Below are positions 39,152 to 48,930 of a DNA stretch of 64,000 bases, piece by piece. A program made the translations under genes and the position numbers. Source of the DNA: Rhodothermus marinus DSM 4252 (GTDB lineage: Bacteria; Bacteroidota; Rhodothermia; Rhodothermales; Rhodothermaceae); assembly GCF_000024845.1 (NCBI RefSeq), contig NC_013501.1, forward strand, positions 2,708,874 through 2,772,873, given 5' to 3'. Under the pieces are notes generated by a model that saw only the letters and a program-made list of their open reading frames with translations, was not told the origin of the DNA and ran no database searches. Numbering within the stretch: position 1 is the stretch's first letter; each line of letters begins with the position of its first letter.

Positions 39152-39778
39152 TCAGGTTGACGACGGTACCGTCTGGCCCGAAACGACCGGGCCTTCCGGT
39201 TCGGGTTGGCCGCGCCAGGCCCGCACGAAACGGACCACGTAGCGCAGGAACGAATAGCTCAGCAGCACGATCGACGACCAGAGCAGCACCCGAAACACGG
39301 GCGGATCGGCCTCCAGCAGGGCGGCCAGGATAGTCAGGGCCAGCACCGTCACGGCCACCTTGCCGGACCACAGGCTCATGTACACGCGCCGCGTGCGGTG
39401 CGCCAGCAGGGCGCCGCCCAGCACGATCAGCGCGTCTCGCACCACCACGAACGCAAAAAACCAGAGCGGCAGATCTCCCCGTGCTACCAGCGCCATCGAG
39501 ACCAGTCCGGCCGTGACCTTGTCGGCCAGCGGGTCGAGCACCTTGCCCCAGTCCGAGACCGTATGGGACCAGCGGGCCACCTGTCCGTCGAACCAGTCCG
39601 TCACGATGGCCAGCAGGGCCAGCGCCAGCACCCACCGCAACGGCCCGTGCGTCAGCACCAGGTAGGCCAGCGGGAAGGCCAGCACCAGCCGCAACAGACT
39701 GAGCATATTAGGGATGGTCCAGAACCGCCCCAGCGGCAACAGCCGCCCGCCCGGCCGTGTGGTGCTTTGCTCCGGCAT
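39152..39778 (-). CDS. CDP-alcohol phosphatidyltransferase
   Basis: 208 residues from the ATG at 39778; an ATG at 39820 adds 14 residues. An integral membrane enzyme with about six helices and the family motif DG-x2-AR-x8-G-x3-D-x3-D, seen as TDWFDGQVARWSHTVSDWGKVLDPLADK. It joins a CDP-diacylglycerol (or CDP-alcohol) to an alcohol. Phosphatidylglycerophosphate synthase (PgsA) is the likeliest identity, but the substrate is not proven. It is upstream of ftsY and may be co-transcribed with it. Confidence 0.85.
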   Translation of the reverse strand: MPEQSTTRPGGRLLPLGRFWTIPNMLSLLRLVLAFPLAYLVLTHGPLRWVLALALLAIVTDWFDGQVARWSHTVSDWGKVLDPLADKVTAGLVSMALVARGDLPLWFFAFVVVRDALIVLGGALLAHRTRRVYMSLWSGKVAVTVLALTILAALLEADPPVFRVLLWSSIVLLSYSFLRYVVRFVRAWRGQPEPEGPVVSGQTVPSST

Positions 39779-39857
39779 CAGATGCTCCCGGTCGTCTTGC
39801 GTGGATGGCGCCGGGAGCATACGCCCGAAAGCGTCTCAGGTTTGAAGCAGCGGAAGG

Positions 39858-41120
39858 CTACCCCGCCGACGTGGCGTGCACCTGCTCGAACAGGGCGGCA
39901 AGCACGGCGCGCTCGGCTTCATCGAGCACGTGCCCGCGACGGGCCATGACGGCCTCGGCCACGCGCAGCGCCTTCTCCAACCGGAAGGGTACGTACCCGT
40001 CGGCCGGCGATCCCCACGAAAACGACGGCACGTAGCGGGCATGAAAGCCGGGGCCGTACAGGTTGCAGCTCACGCCCACCACGGTGCCGGTGTTGAACGT
40101 GGTGCCGATGCTGGTCTTCGTATGGTCGCCCATGAACAGCCCCAGAAACTGGCGGCCGGTCTGTTCGAAAGCACCCAGCGCTTCGTTGTAAAGCGTCACG
40201 GGCCCGTAGTCGTTGCGCAGGTTCGAGCAGGTGGTACCGGCGCCCAGGTTGCACCAGCGGCCGATGTAGGCATGGCCCAGAAAACCGTCGTGTGCTTTGT
40301 TCGAGTAGCTGTGCACGATCGTGGTATGCACCTCGCCGCCCAGCTTGACCCCCGGCCCCACCACACAGTTGCGCAGATGCGCGCCCACGCGCACCTCGGC
40401 CCGCTCGCCGACGGCTACCGGCCCTACCAGCACGGCCCCTTCCGAGACGACGGCACCCGGCCCCACGTAGATCGGTCCGTCGCTGGCGTTGAGAATGGCA
40501 CCGGCCCGGATCGTCGCACCGGGCGCCAGCCGGATCCGCTCGCGGGCCACCAGCACGGCGCCCGGCTGCACCACGGCCTGATCGGTGGCGTCCTCCGAAC
40601 GCTCCCAGGTGGCCGGATCCGCGGCAAAGGCCTGCTCCATCCAGTCGATCAGGTGCCAGAGCCGTCCGATCAGCCGCACGCCTTCGACCCGCTCTTCGGG
40701 CAGTTCGTCCAGAAAGCTTGCGGCCAGCAGCGTGTCGGGCAGCGGATGCGGCAGTCCTTCCGGAAGCCAGGCGGCCACCGTCACGCCATCCTGGACGAAA
40801 CGGCGGGGCGGCTCGCGATCAGTAGCCGCCCGCCGGATGCGCGTCAGCACCTCGCCGGGCTCGGCCAGCGCCCGCCCGTTCCAAAGCAGCAGCCCGCCCT
40901 CGAGCGGCGCCGGATTCACCGGCAACCCGTAGAGCCGGGCGGCCACCGGCGCCACGGTGGCGCGGGCGTGCAGGCAGGCCTCCGGCGGCCGCAGCGCCCA
41001 CAGCGCCCGCTCCAGGAGCGTGGGCAATCCCAGCCGCAGATCGTACACGGGCCGCGTATGCACCAGCGGTGCCAGATGAAGGGTTTCCCGGTCTTCGAAG
41101 ACGCAGAGCTTCCACGACAT
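39858..41120 (-). CDS. GlmU-like nucleotidyltransferase/left-handed beta-helix protein
   Basis: 420 residues. The C-terminal half is a left-handed beta-helix of hexapeptide repeats (for example IYVGPGAVVSEGAVLVGPVAVGERAEVRVGAHL) with the LGAGTTCSNLRNDYG motif of the GlmU acetyltransferase family. The N-terminal half lacks the usual nucleotidyltransferase loop (LAAGxGTRM); it begins KLCVFEDRETLHLAPLVHTRPVYDLRLG, as in the GlmU-family proteins of Bacteroidota. A role in sugar-nucleotide synthesis is likely, but the reaction is not shown. Confidence 0.8.
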   Translation of the reverse strand: MSWKLCVFEDRETLHLAPLVHTRPVYDLRLGLPTLLERALWALRPPEACLHARATVAPVAARLYGLPVNPAPLEGGLLLWNGRALAEPGEVLTRIRRAATDREPPRRFVQDGVTVAAWLPEGLPHPLPDTLLAASFLDELPEERVEGVRLIGRLWHLIDWMEQAFAADPATWERSEDATDQAVVQPGAVLVARERIRLAPGATIRAGAILNASDGPIYVGPGAVVSEGAVLVGPVAVGERAEVRVGAHLRNCVVGPGVKLGGEVHTTIVHSYSNKAHDGFLGHAYIGRWCNLGAGTTCSNLRNDYGPVTLYNEALGAFEQTGRQFLGLFMGDHTKTSIGTTFNTGTVVGVSCNLYGPGFHARYVPSFSWGSPADGYVPFRLEKALRVAEAVMARRGHVLDEAERAVLAALFEQVHATSAG

Positions 41121-41280
41121 GGCTTCGGCTTCCTCCGGCTGCTTTCAGGATCGGCTGCTTCGATCCCAAGATACGAAAGGCGAAAGACTCCCCGGATAGA
41201 AACATCTTGATTCAGTTGATCACTCCCTCAGGCCCTTCGGACCACTTCCCCGCAAGAGAAGCCATCTATTCAGTATCCCA

Positions 41281-42561
41281 TCAGTACCCCAGCAGCCGGC
41301 GCAGATTGAGCACCACGCTCAGCTCCGGACCGCCGCCCACCAGATCGACGCCGCCGATCAGCACGATCGGATCAGCCCGAAACACCACCGCCGGCACCAT
41401 GACCGGATGCGTCGTGCGCCGGCCCCGATGCTCCCGCCAGCGCAGGCCGAGCGCCAGCGCCGGCTGAAGTCGGCCGGTCAGCCACCCGCTGAACCCCAGC
41501 AGACGCACGGCCAGCTCCTCCGGCTCGGTGCGCGAGCGCTCCATGACGGCCTCGTTCATGCTCACCTGCAACAGCACGCCCCAGTCGGGGCGCAGCACCC
41601 CTCCGGTCACGCCGATCGGCGTGCGCTTCAGGTTGCCACTGTAGCCAAAGCCCCCGCCGGCCACGGCCACGATCGCCACCACGGCCACCCCGGCCAGCGC
41701 GGCCGGCAGTAGCGTCTCGTGCTTTTCGTCCTCGTCGTCTTCGTCCTTTTCGCCTCCCCGAAGCCATCCACGGCCGCCGCTTCTTCCGGTCCGGCGACCC
41801 TCCGTGGCGCGCGTGCGCGTGGCCGAGCGCCCGGTGCGGCGCGGTTTCCGACCGACGGTCGTGCCGCCCCGCTTGCCGGCCCCTTCCACGACGATCACTT
41901 CAGGATCGAAGATCACGTCGATGAAAGGCGGACCGGGACGCGCCCGCACGATCGATCGGGCCGTAATACGTCCGCCTTCCGCCACCGAAAAGGCGATCCA
42001 ATCGAGCGACAGGCTGTCGGGAGCCAGACCGGCCTGCAGCCAGGCGGCGAGCGAGTCGCGGGGGACCGGGCCGAAGACTTCCTCGATCGGAAACGCGTAG
42101 GTGGCCGATTCGAACACCTCGGGCCACGGTCCCAGCGCCAGGCTGTCGAAGCGCAGCGGCCACGTCGTCACCGGACGTCCGCCAGCAGCAAACCGGATGC
42201 GCACGTGCATGGCCTGCAACTGCACGCTGTCGGGCATCTGGTCCCAGAGCACCCGGTGCCCCCGGTACAGACCCCAGGTGGCCGGATACCAGACCAGCGT
42301 GAAGCCGGCATAAACCGTATCGGCCACCACCTCGTAGCGATAGCCCAGCACCAGCGAGTCCAGAAACGGCAACACCTCGATACGGGACCAGGGCCCCACC
42401 TCGTCGCCGACGACCCGGGCCAGTTCGGCTTCCGAAGCGGGCCAGTCCACGATGCGAAGCGTACCCTGCTGCTGCGCGCGCAGCGGCCCGGTCGCCAGCA
42501 GCATCAGCAACCCGAAGCGCAGCAGGTGTCGCCGGAGATGAACGGGGGTGATCGCGGTCAT
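41281..42561 (-). CDS. Secreted protein of unknown function with a basic/acidic linker and one membrane span
   Basis: 426 residues from the ATG at 42561, which opens a signal peptide (RRHLLRFGLLMLLATGPLRAQ). About 210 beta-rich residues follow, then a strongly basic stretch (RKPRRTGRSATRTRATEGRR), an acidic one (EKDEDDEDEKHE), a hydrophobic segment (LPAALAGVAVVAIVAVAGGG) and a C-terminal part that looks like barrel strands. Charge patches around a membrane span suggest a two-domain envelope protein. I do not recognise a family. Confidence 0.65.
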   Translation of the reverse strand: MTAITPVHLRRHLLRFGLLMLLATGPLRAQQQGTLRIVDWPASEAELARVVGDEVGPWSRIEVLPFLDSLVLGYRYEVVADTVYAGFTLVWYPATWGLYRGHRVLWDQMPDSVQLQAMHVRIRFAAGGRPVTTWPLRFDSLALGPWPEVFESATYAFPIEEVFGPVPRDSLAAWLQAGLAPDSLSLDWIAFSVAEGGRITARSIVRARPGPPFIDVIFDPEVIVVEGAGKRGGTTVGRKPRRTGRSATRTRATEGRRTGRSGGRGWLRGGEKDEDDEDEKHETLLPAALAGVAVVAIVAVAGGGFGYSGNLKRTPIGVTGGVLRPDWGVLLQVSMNEAVMERSRTEPEELAVRLLGFSGWLTGRLQPALALGLRWREHRGRRTTHPVMVPAVVFRADPIVLIGGVDLVGGGPELSVVLNLRRLLGY

Positions 42562-42626
42562 GGACGGTCGGCGTGCGTCTGTTGGGCCGAATGCTTCGTT
42601 CAGGAGCGAAGGGGGTTCCCGCAGCC

Positions 42627-43808
42627 TTATTCCGCAACAACGGTGCCGGGCGTCCGTCGATCCAGCGAAGCCAGCAACCGGCCGAGCTGCTCCAGCGAGG
42701 CCAGGTTGTGCACGGGCAGGAAGTGGTCGATGTAAGGCAGGGCCGCCCGCATCCCGCGCGTGAGCGGCCGATAGTGCTCGTAGCGTAGCAGCGGATTGAG
42801 CCAGATGAGCCGATAGCAACTGCGCGACAGGCGGGCCATCTCGCGCGCGAGCAGTTCCGGATCGCCCCGGTCCAGGCCGTCGCTGATGATGAGCACGACG
42901 CCGCTGGCGGGCAGCACGCGCCGGAGCCAGCGGTAGTTGAACGTGCGCAGCGCCTCGCCGATACGGGTGCCGCCGGACCAGTCCTGCACGGTGCGACCCA
43001 CCTCGGCCAGCGCCACGTCCACGTCGCGCAGCCGGAGCTGGCGTGTGATGCGCGTCAGGCGCGTGCCGAACACGAAGCTTTCGACGCGGCGCAACCCGCC
43101 CGTGATCGCATGCAGAAAGTGCAGCAGCAGCCGGCTGTAGCGTTCCATCGAGCCGCTGATGTCGCAGAGCACGACCAGCGGCCGCGGTTTGTAGCGGGGC
43201 AGCCGCATGGCCAGCCGCAGCACCTCGCCCTGATGACGCAGCGCCCGGCGGAGCGTCCGGCGCAGATCGGGGCGTCCGCGCCGCGCACCCGGCTGCCAGC
43301 GTCGCGTACGGCGGGGCGGCAACGGCCAGCGCAGCGTGCGCAGAAAAGCCCGCACCGCGGCCTCCTCTTCGGCCGTCATCTGGGCGAAATCCTTGTGGCG
43401 CAGCACCTCGTCGGCGCTGTAGGTGAGCACCAGCTCCACCTCCTCGTCGGCCTCGGAGACCCCGGCGCGGGGACGCTCCGGACGCAACGCCTCCAGCGCC
43501 CGGGCCATGCCCGGCGGTGGGGTGGGCGGCACAGGCGAGCGGGGCAACAGCGCGGCCAGTTCTTCCGGAATCGGCGAGCGCCCCTGCCAGAACAATCGGA
43601 ACAGCTGATCGAACAGGGCCGCCTCGCTCTGCCGCCGCACGAACACGCTGAAAAGTGCCTGTCGCACATCCTCACGACGCGCCACGCCGACCAGCGCGAC
43701 GGCCTGCAGGGCGTCGAGCACCTGATCGGTGCCGATGACCAGCCCGGCCCGCCGCAACGCCTGCGCAAAGGCCACAATGCGCGCGGAAATATCCTCACCG
43801 GTGCGCAT
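42627..43808 (-). CDS. VWA-domain protein (CoxE-like)
   Basis: 393 residues. The C-terminal half is a von Willebrand factor A domain with the metal-ion site DISGS (in PLVVLCDISGSMERYS). The N-terminal half is helical with Arg/Pro-rich linkers. CoxE-type proteins work with MoxR AAA+ ATPases to mature or remodel metal enzymes or other complexes. The MoxR gene is directly upstream, three bases away. The client protein is not apparent from neighbours. Confidence 0.88.
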   Translation of the reverse strand: MRTGEDISARIVAFAQALRRAGLVIGTDQVLDALQAVALVGVARREDVRQALFSVFVRRQSEAALFDQLFRLFWQGRSPIPEELAALLPRSPVPPTPPPGMARALEALRPERPRAGVSEADEEVELVLTYSADEVLRHKDFAQMTAEEEAAVRAFLRTLRWPLPPRRTRRWQPGARRGRPDLRRTLRRALRHQGEVLRLAMRLPRYKPRPLVVLCDISGSMERYSRLLLHFLHAITGGLRRVESFVFGTRLTRITRQLRLRDVDVALAEVGRTVQDWSGGTRIGEALRTFNYRWLRRVLPASGVVLIISDGLDRGDPELLAREMARLSRSCYRLIWLNPLLRYEHYRPLTRGMRAALPYIDHFLPVHNLASLEQLGRLLASLDRRTPGTVVAE

Positions 43809-43811
43809 GGC

Positions 43812-44729
43812 TCAGGCTCCCCGGGCACGTGCCGTCTCCAGCAGGCGCGCCTGCACCTCCGGCCGCTGCACCAGCTCCACGTCGTCCCGGTATTTGAGCA
43901 GGGCGCCGAGCGTTTCCGAAACCGTTGCCGCGTCCAGTTCGCTGCGATCCAGCGCCAGCAGCGCCTCGGCCCAGTCGAGCGTTTCGGCCACACCCGGCGG
44001 CTTGTACAGATCCTCCCGCCGCAGCGCCTGCACGAAGGCCACCACCTGACGGGCCAGCTGCTCGGCCAGACCGGGCACGCGCCGCCGCACGATCGCCAGC
44101 TCTTTTTCAAACGACGGATATTCGACCCAGTAGTAAAGGCACCGGCGCTTGAGCGCGTCGTGAATTTCGCGCGTGCGGTTCGACGTGATCACGACGACCG
44201 GCGGCACCTCGGCGCGCACGGTGCCCAGCTCGGGAATCGAGATCTGAAAATCCGAAAGCAGCTCCAGCAGAAACGCCTCGAATTCCTCATCGCTGCGGTC
44301 CAGTTCGTCGATGAGCAGCACGGGCGCCTGTCCGTCCCGGCTCTGCTGCACGGCCTGTAGCAGCGGCCGCGCGATCAGAAAGTCCGGACTGAAAATTTCG
44401 GCCAGCAGTCGGTTGCGATCGACCTGTCCGCTCGCCTCGGCCAGCCGAATCTCGAGCAACTGGCGGGCATAGTTCCACTCGTAGACGGCCGTGTGCACGT
44501 CGAGCCCCTCGTAGCACTGCAGGCGGATGAGCGGCACCCGCAGCATACGGGCCAGCACCTTGGCCACTTCCGTCTTGCCGACGCCCGGCTCGCCCTCCAG
44601 AAAGAGCGGACGCCGCATCCGAAGCGCCAGAAAGATCGTCGTGGCCAGACCCCGCTCGGCCACGTAGTCGTGCGCGGCCAGCGCCTGCTGCACCGCCTCG
44701 ATCGACTCCGGAAACTTTCCGTCCGACAT
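43812..44729 (-). CDS. MoxR-family AAA+ ATPase
   Basis: 305 residues. Walker A is GEPGVGKTEVAKVLA (about residues 43-57), Walker B is PVLLIDELDRSDEEFE and the sensor region is VVITSNRTREIHDALKRRC. Chaperone-like ATPase that acts with VWA proteins, here the CoxE-like product encoded three bases downstream. The usual third member (DUF58) is absent. The function in this organism is unknown. Confidence 0.92.
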   Translation of the reverse strand: MSDGKFPESIEAVQQALAAHDYVAERGLATTIFLALRMRRPLFLEGEPGVGKTEVAKVLARMLRVPLIRLQCYEGLDVHTAVYEWNYARQLLEIRLAEASGQVDRNRLLAEIFSPDFLIARPLLQAVQQSRDGQAPVLLIDELDRSDEEFEAFLLELLSDFQISIPELGTVRAEVPPVVVITSNRTREIHDALKRRCLYYWVEYPSFEKELAIVRRRVPGLAEQLARQVVAFVQALRREDLYKPPGVAETLDWAEALLALDRSELDAATVSETLGALLKYRDDVELVQRPEVQARLLETARARGA

Positions 44730-44788
44730 CGGCTCCTCCGTCTGACTTCAGCGGAAGGGACACGCGGCTGCGGCGCGAACGTTTCCCG

Positions 44789-45109
44789 TCAGCCCGGCAC
44801 CTGCAGGTAACGCCGCCCCCAGGCCTCGATGGCCTGCACCACGTCTTCCAGCGCGCGGCCGGCTTCGGTCAGGCTGTAGCGCGTGCGGGGCGGCATGTGC
44901 GAGGTCACTTCCTTTTCGATCACCCCCAGCTCCACAAGCCGCTCCAGCCGCTGCGCCAGCGTGGCCGAATTGCACCCGCCGATGGCCCGCGCCAGCTCGT
45001 TGAAGCCCCGGGGCGCCTCCAGCAGCGCCCGGATGATGTGCAGCGTCCATTTCTCCTGCAGCAACTCAATGGCCGCATAGACCGGACAGAACCGCTCTTC
45101 TCCGTTCAT
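44789..45109 (-). CDS. HxlR-family transcriptional regulator
   Basis: 106 residues from the ATG at 45109; a GTG one codon upstream is possible. Winged-helix DNA-binding protein with the HxlR pattern (EKWTLHIIRALLEAPRGFNELARAIGGCNSATLAQRLERL, then RYSLTEAGRAL). The N-terminal Cys in ERFCPVYA sits where HxlR regulators such as QorR carry their redox-sensing cysteine. It is divergent from doxX and a QorB-like gene, the arrangement of a quinone/aldehyde-stress repressor and its targets. Confidence 0.9.
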   Translation of the reverse strand: MNGEERFCPVYAAIELLQEKWTLHIIRALLEAPRGFNELARAIGGCNSATLAQRLERLVELGVIEKEVTSHMPPRTRYSLTEAGRALEDVVQAIEAWGRRYLQVPG

Positions 45110-45116
45110 CACACGT

Positions 45117-45192
45117 TAACACTTTGTTACACACTTTACAAACTAAAGCGCTTGACTTTTCAAAGCAATAGGCGTTTATTTGTTGGAACAAA
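45117..45192. promoter_or_regulatory. Divergent control region: promoter and candidate HxlR sites
   Basis: A sigma-70-like promoter for doxX reads TTGACT (45152-45157), 17 bp, TTTATT (45175-45180). A perfect inverted repeat TTTGTT-GG-AACAAA (45179-45192) overlaps its -10 and start region. A second, TAACA-CTT-TGTTA (45117-45129), lies close to the regulator's own start. Both are candidate operators for the HxlR protein. The region is A/T-rich against its surroundings. Confidence 0.5.
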
Positions 45193-45213
45193 CAACCAAC
45201 CGGAGGGTGCCCT

Positions 45214-45579
45214 ATGGAGGTCGTGTTCTGGATCGGACGCATCCTGTTCGGCGGCTACTTCATCCTGAGCGGGCTCAACCACTTCATCATGCTGAACCAG
45301 ATGGCGCCGTACGCGGCCGCCAAGAAGGTGCCGGCGCCCAAGCTGGCCGTCATCGTGACGGGTCTGATGCTGCTGACCGGCGGCCTGGCCGTGCTGACCG
45401 GCCTGTACGTACGGCTCGGCCTGTGGCTGCTGGTCATCTTTCTGGTGTTCGTGACGCCCTGGATGCACAACTTCTGGGCCGTGGAGGATCCCATGCAGCG
45501 CATGGGCGAGCAGGTGAACTTTTTCAAGAATATCGGCCTGCTGGGCGCGGTCCTGCTGCTGCTGTACTTCTGGAGCTGA
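45214..45579 (+). CDS. DoxX-family membrane protein
   Basis: 121 residues, four hydrophobic segments, with the DoxX pattern (GRILFGGYFILSGLNHF near the N-terminus). A strong ribosome-binding site (GGAGGG, 45202-45207) stands seven bases before the ATG. DoxX-like proteins are linked to redox and thiol stress, though the exact reaction differs between branches. It shares a probable operon with the QorB-like gene 68 bases downstream and is likely repressed by the divergent HxlR regulator. Confidence 0.88.
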   Translation: MEVVFWIGRILFGGYFILSGLNHFIMLNQMAPYAAAKKVPAPKLAVIVTGLMLLTGGLAVLTGLYVRLGLWLLVIFLVFVTPWMHNFWAVEDPMQRMGEQVNFFKNIGLLGAVLLLLYFWS

Positions 45580-45647
45580 AGCACGATAAGCGCCCGGCCC
45601 ATCCGGGCGGGCGTCTGTTTTTAACCTGAAAAAAATCGGAGCATGCT

Positions 45648-46532
45648 ATGGCTGGAATCATCGGTGTAACCGGCGCAAGCGGTCATCTGGGCCGCCGCGT
45701 GGTGGAACTGTTGCTGGAAAACGTGTCGGCCGAACGGATCCGGGCGCTGACGCGCCATCCGGAAAAGATCGCCGACCTGGCGGAGCGAGGCGTTTCGGTC
45801 GGTGCCGGCGACTTCGCGCGACCGGACGAGCTGGCCCGGGCGCTGGAGAGCGTCGAGCGGCTGCTGCTCGTCAGCACCGACGACCTGCATCCCGGAGCGC
45901 GGGTCAGGCTGCACCGCCAGGCCATCGAAGCCGCCCGAAAAGCAGGGGTGCGCTACGTGGCCTACACTTCGGCCACGCGCGCCGACACCAACCCGGTGAG
46001 CTTCATGCGCGATCACGCGGAGACCGAGGCGGCCCTCCGTGAAAGCGGCCTGGCCTGGACGTTCCTGCGCAACAACCTCTACGCCGAGACGCTGCTCATG
46101 GTGGCGCCGGTGGCGCTCCAGACCGGCGTGTTGCAACTTCCGGCCGGCGACGGGCGCGTCGGGTTCGTGGCCCGCGAGGACTGCGCCCGGATGGCGGTGG
46201 CCGTCCTGCTCGACCCGGCCCACGAAGGCAAAATCTACGAGGTGACGGGGCCGGAGGCGCTCGGCTACGCCGAGGCGGCCGCGATCCTGTCGGAGCTGAG
46301 CGGGCGGTCGGTCCGCTACGAGCCGGTCTCGCCGGAAGCCTACCGTCAGGCCATGGCGGCCGCCGGCCTGCCCGACTTCGTCGTCGACGCCATGACGTCG
46401 ATGTATCAGGGCGTGGCCCGGGGCGCTTTCGACCTGGTCACGTCGGCCGTGCAGGAGGTGACCGGTCGGGCGCCGCTGACCGTGCGTCAGGCGCTCGAGG
46501 CACAGCGGGCGGCCCTGCAACCGGCCGGATGA
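45648..46532 (+). CDS. QorB-like NAD(P)H:quinone oxidoreductase (atypical SDR)
   Basis: 294 residues with the NmrA-like Rossmann fold: [13 protein letters not shown] at the N-terminus, a short ALTRHPEK cofactor loop, [14 protein letters not shown] and the [14 protein letters not shown] region of the QorB/azoreductase branch (SDR_a5). It would reduce quinones or similar electrophiles with NADPH. QorB genes are often paired with HxlR regulators of the QorR type, as here. A terminator-like hairpin follows the gene. Confidence 0.88.
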   Translation: MAGIIGVTGASGHLGRRVVELLLENVSAERIRALTRHPEKIADLAERGVSVGAGDFARPDELARALESVERLLLVSTDDLHPGARVRLHRQAIEAARKAGVRYVAYTSATRADTNPVSFMRDHAETEAALRESGLAWTFLRNNLYAETLLMVAPVALQTGVLQLPAGDGRVGFVAREDCARMAVAVLLDPAHEGKIYEVTGPEALGYAEAAAILSELSGRSVRYEPVSPEAYRQAMAAAGLPDFVVDAMTSMYQGVARGAFDLVTSAVQEVTGRAPLTVRQALEAQRAALQPAG

Positions 46533-46553
46533 GCCGTCGCGGCCATTGCCCGG

Positions 46554-46580
46554 AACGCCCGGGTCGATGACCCGGGCGTT
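46554..46580 (+). terminator. Hairpin after the QorB-like gene
   Basis: AACGCCCGGGTC and GACCCGGGCGTT form a perfect 12-bp stem around a GAT loop, 21 bases after the stop codon. There is only a weak T-tract (GTTCATGT). Confidence 0.65.
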
Positions 46581-46689
46581 CATGTCCGCATTGAGCGAAG
46601 GCGAACGCGATGGGTCGAGGTGCCCCGGCGCAGGCCAGGAGCTGAAATCCAGTAGTTCTGAGCACAGGTCACCAAGCGACTCCGTTGTC

Positions 46690-47757
46690 ATGGAAATCGG
46701 CCTGTACAGCTTCGGTGAGCGCACGGTCGATCCGGAGACCGGTCGGCTCATTTCGCCGGCCGAGCGCATGCGGCGGCTGCTGGAAGAGATCGAGCTGGCC
46801 GATCAGGTGGGACTGGACGTGTTCGGCGTCGGGGAGCACCACCGGCCGGACTACATCGTCTCGGCGCCGGCCGTGGTGCTGGCGGCGGCTGCCGCGCGCA
46901 CGCGGCGCATCCGGCTCACCAGCGCGGTGAACGTGCTGAGTTCGGACGATCCGATCCGCGTCTTTCAGCAGTTTGCCACGCTGGATCTCATCTCCGACGG
47001 ACGGGCCGAGATCATGCTCGGGCGGGGTTCGTTCATCGAGTCGTTCCCGCTCTTCGGTTACGATCTGAACGACTACGACGCGCTCTTCGAGGAGAAGCTG
47101 GCCCTGCTGCTCCGCCTTCGGGAATCGGAGCAGGTCACCTGGCCGGGCGGCCGTTTCACGCACCCGATTCCCGGGCTGGGCGTCTATCCGCGCCCCATTC
47201 AGAACCCCCTGCCGGTCTGGATCGCGGTGGGCGGCACGCCGGCCTCGGCGGTTCGGGCCGGTCGGCTGGGCCTGCCCATGGCCCTGGGGATCATCGGCGG
47301 GCTGCCCGAGCGCTTCGTCCCGCTGGTGGAACTGTATCGCCAGACGGCCCGTCAGGCCGGCCACACGCCCCGGGTGAGCATCAATTCGCACGGCTTTCTG
47401 GCCGACACTTCGCAGGAGGCGCGCGACACGGCTTTCCCGGCCTTCAAGCTCCAGATGGACAGGATCGGCCGCGAGCGTGGCTGGCCGCCCATGACGCGCG
47501 AGCAGTTCGAGGCCTCCTGCACCCTACGCGGGGCCAACTTCGTGGGGAGTCCGCAGGAAGTGATCGAAAAGCTTCTGTACCAGTACGAGCTGTTCGGGCA
47601 CGATCGGTTTCTGCTGCAGCTCACGGTGGGCACGCTGCCTCACCGGAAGGTGCTGCACGCGATCGAACTGCTGGGCACGAAGGTCGCGCCCGTCGTGCGC
47701 CGAGAGATTGCCCGTCGGCGGGCGGCCGCCTCCACCGAAATCAGTTCATCGCCATGA
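46690..47757 (+). CDS. Luciferase-like (LLM) flavin-dependent oxidoreductase
   Basis: 355 residues of the bacterial luciferase-like family. The start [15 protein letters not shown], the [30 protein letters not shown] region and the [30 protein letters not shown] stretch are typical of flavin-binding members. The ATG at 46690 is chosen; upstream codons cover the hairpin. The substrate is unknown. The last 17 bases overlap the convergent HAF-repeat gene. Confidence 0.88.
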   Translation: MEIGLYSFGERTVDPETGRLISPAERMRRLLEEIELADQVGLDVFGVGEHHRPDYIVSAPAVVLAAAAARTRRIRLTSAVNVLSSDDPIRVFQQFATLDLISDGRAEIMLGRGSFIESFPLFGYDLNDYDALFEEKLALLLRLRESEQVTWPGGRFTHPIPGLGVYPRPIQNPLPVWIAVGGTPASAVRAGRLGLPMALGIIGGLPERFVPLVELYRQTARQAGHTPRVSINSHGFLADTSQEARDTAFPAFKLQMDRIGRERGWPPMTREQFEASCTLRGANFVGSPQEVIEKLLYQYELFGHDRFLLQLTVGTLPHRKVLHAIELLGTKVAPVVRREIARRRAAASTEISSSP

Positions 47758-48802
47758 GCAGCCCGGCCGCATCCAGCAGAAAGACTTCGACGCGATGATG
47801 CGCGGCGTTGTAGCCGGTGCCGGCCATGTAGCGGCCGTTGTACGAGACGACCGGCGCGCCCCAGAACGAAGAGCCGCGCGACAGCAGTCCGTCGTAGACC
47901 TTCTTCAGCCGGCGCATCTTGCCTTCCTGCCAGTGGAAGGTATGCCAGACGCCTTCTTTGTCCTGAGCCACGCCGACAATGACCGTCCCGTCTTCGGACA
48001 CCCAGACGGCCTTGCTGTCCCAACCGCCGAGTGTGCCCAGGTCTTCCATGCCGGTTTCGGCCGTCCAGCGGAAGGCCCGACGCCGGCCCCGGGCATCTTC
48101 GGCCATTCCGACAACAACCCTGCCGTCGGCCGACACGGCCAGCGCCTGGCTCCAGCTGCCGCCCAGCGTGCCCAGATCCTCCATGCCACCTTCCGGCGTC
48201 CACCGAAAGGCCCGACGCTGCCCGCGTTCGTCTTCGGCCATGCCCACGACGACGCGTCCGTCGGCCGACACGGCCAGCGCCTCGCTTTCCGAGCCGCCCA
48301 GCGTGCCCAGATCCGCCATGCCGCCCTCCGGCGTCCATCGGAAGGCCCGGAAGCGTCCGTAGCCATCTTCGGCCGTGCCCACGACCACCTGACCGCTGGC
48401 CGAGACGGCCATGGCTTCGCTTTCCGAGCCACCGAGCGTGCCCAGGTCCGCCATGCCGGTTTCGGCCGTCCACCGAAACGCCCGCGTGTGGCCGTGGCCG
48501 TTTTCGGCCATCCCCACCACGACGCGACCGTCTCCCGACACGGCCAGCGCCTGGCTCCGCAGTCCTCCCAGCGTGCCCAGATCCTGCCGCCCTTCCCACA
48601 CCGTCCACCGGAATGCCCGGCTGCGTCCCTGCGCATCACGGGCAACGCCCACAACCACCCCCCCGTTGGCCGAAACGCCCGTCAGCCGGTGTACTTCGGT
48701 TTCCTTCAGATCTACCCACGTAAAGGACTGCGCATGGGTGGTGCTCCCGATCCACCAGGCAAAACCCAGAAAAGCCAGCCCGAGCCACGTAAGACGCTTC
48801 AT
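47741..48802 (-). CDS. HAF-repeat secreted protein
   Basis: 353 residues: a signal peptide from the ATG at 48802 ([25 protein letters not shown]), then about six tandem repeats of 41-42 residues with the pattern RAFRWT-x-DLGTLGG-x-S-x-A-x-AVS-x-DG-x-VVVG-x-AED. HAF repeats probably fold as a beta-propeller-like extracellular domain. The DNA repeats are very similar, so the copy number could vary by recombination. The binding partner is unknown. It is convergent with the luciferase-like gene. Confidence 0.85.
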   Translation of the reverse strand: MKRLTWLGLAFLGFAWWIGSTTHAQSFTWVDLKETEVHRLTGVSANGGVVVGVARDAQGRSRAFRWTVWEGRQDLGTLGGLRSQALAVSGDGRVVVGMAENGHGHTRAFRWTAETGMADLGTLGGSESEAMAVSASGQVVVGTAEDGYGRFRAFRWTPEGGMADLGTLGGSESEALAVSADGRVVVGMAEDERGQRRAFRWTPEGGMEDLGTLGGSWSQALAVSADGRVVVGMAEDARGRRRAFRWTAETGMEDLGTLGGWDSKAVWVSEDGTVIVGVAQDKEGVWHTFHWQEGKMRRLKKVYDGLLSRGSSFWGAPVVSYNGRYMAGTGYNAAHHRVEVFLLDAAGLLMAMN

Positions 48803-48930
48803 GACGGATACTTCCGGTTTGTCGTTCACAGCCATCGAAAGGCCGAGATGCCCTGTACAGGTATCGGCGGCCTCCCGGAAAACTTTAGCGACTTTTTGGG
48901 TGGGGCTGTACAACATATGAGAAGAACACC

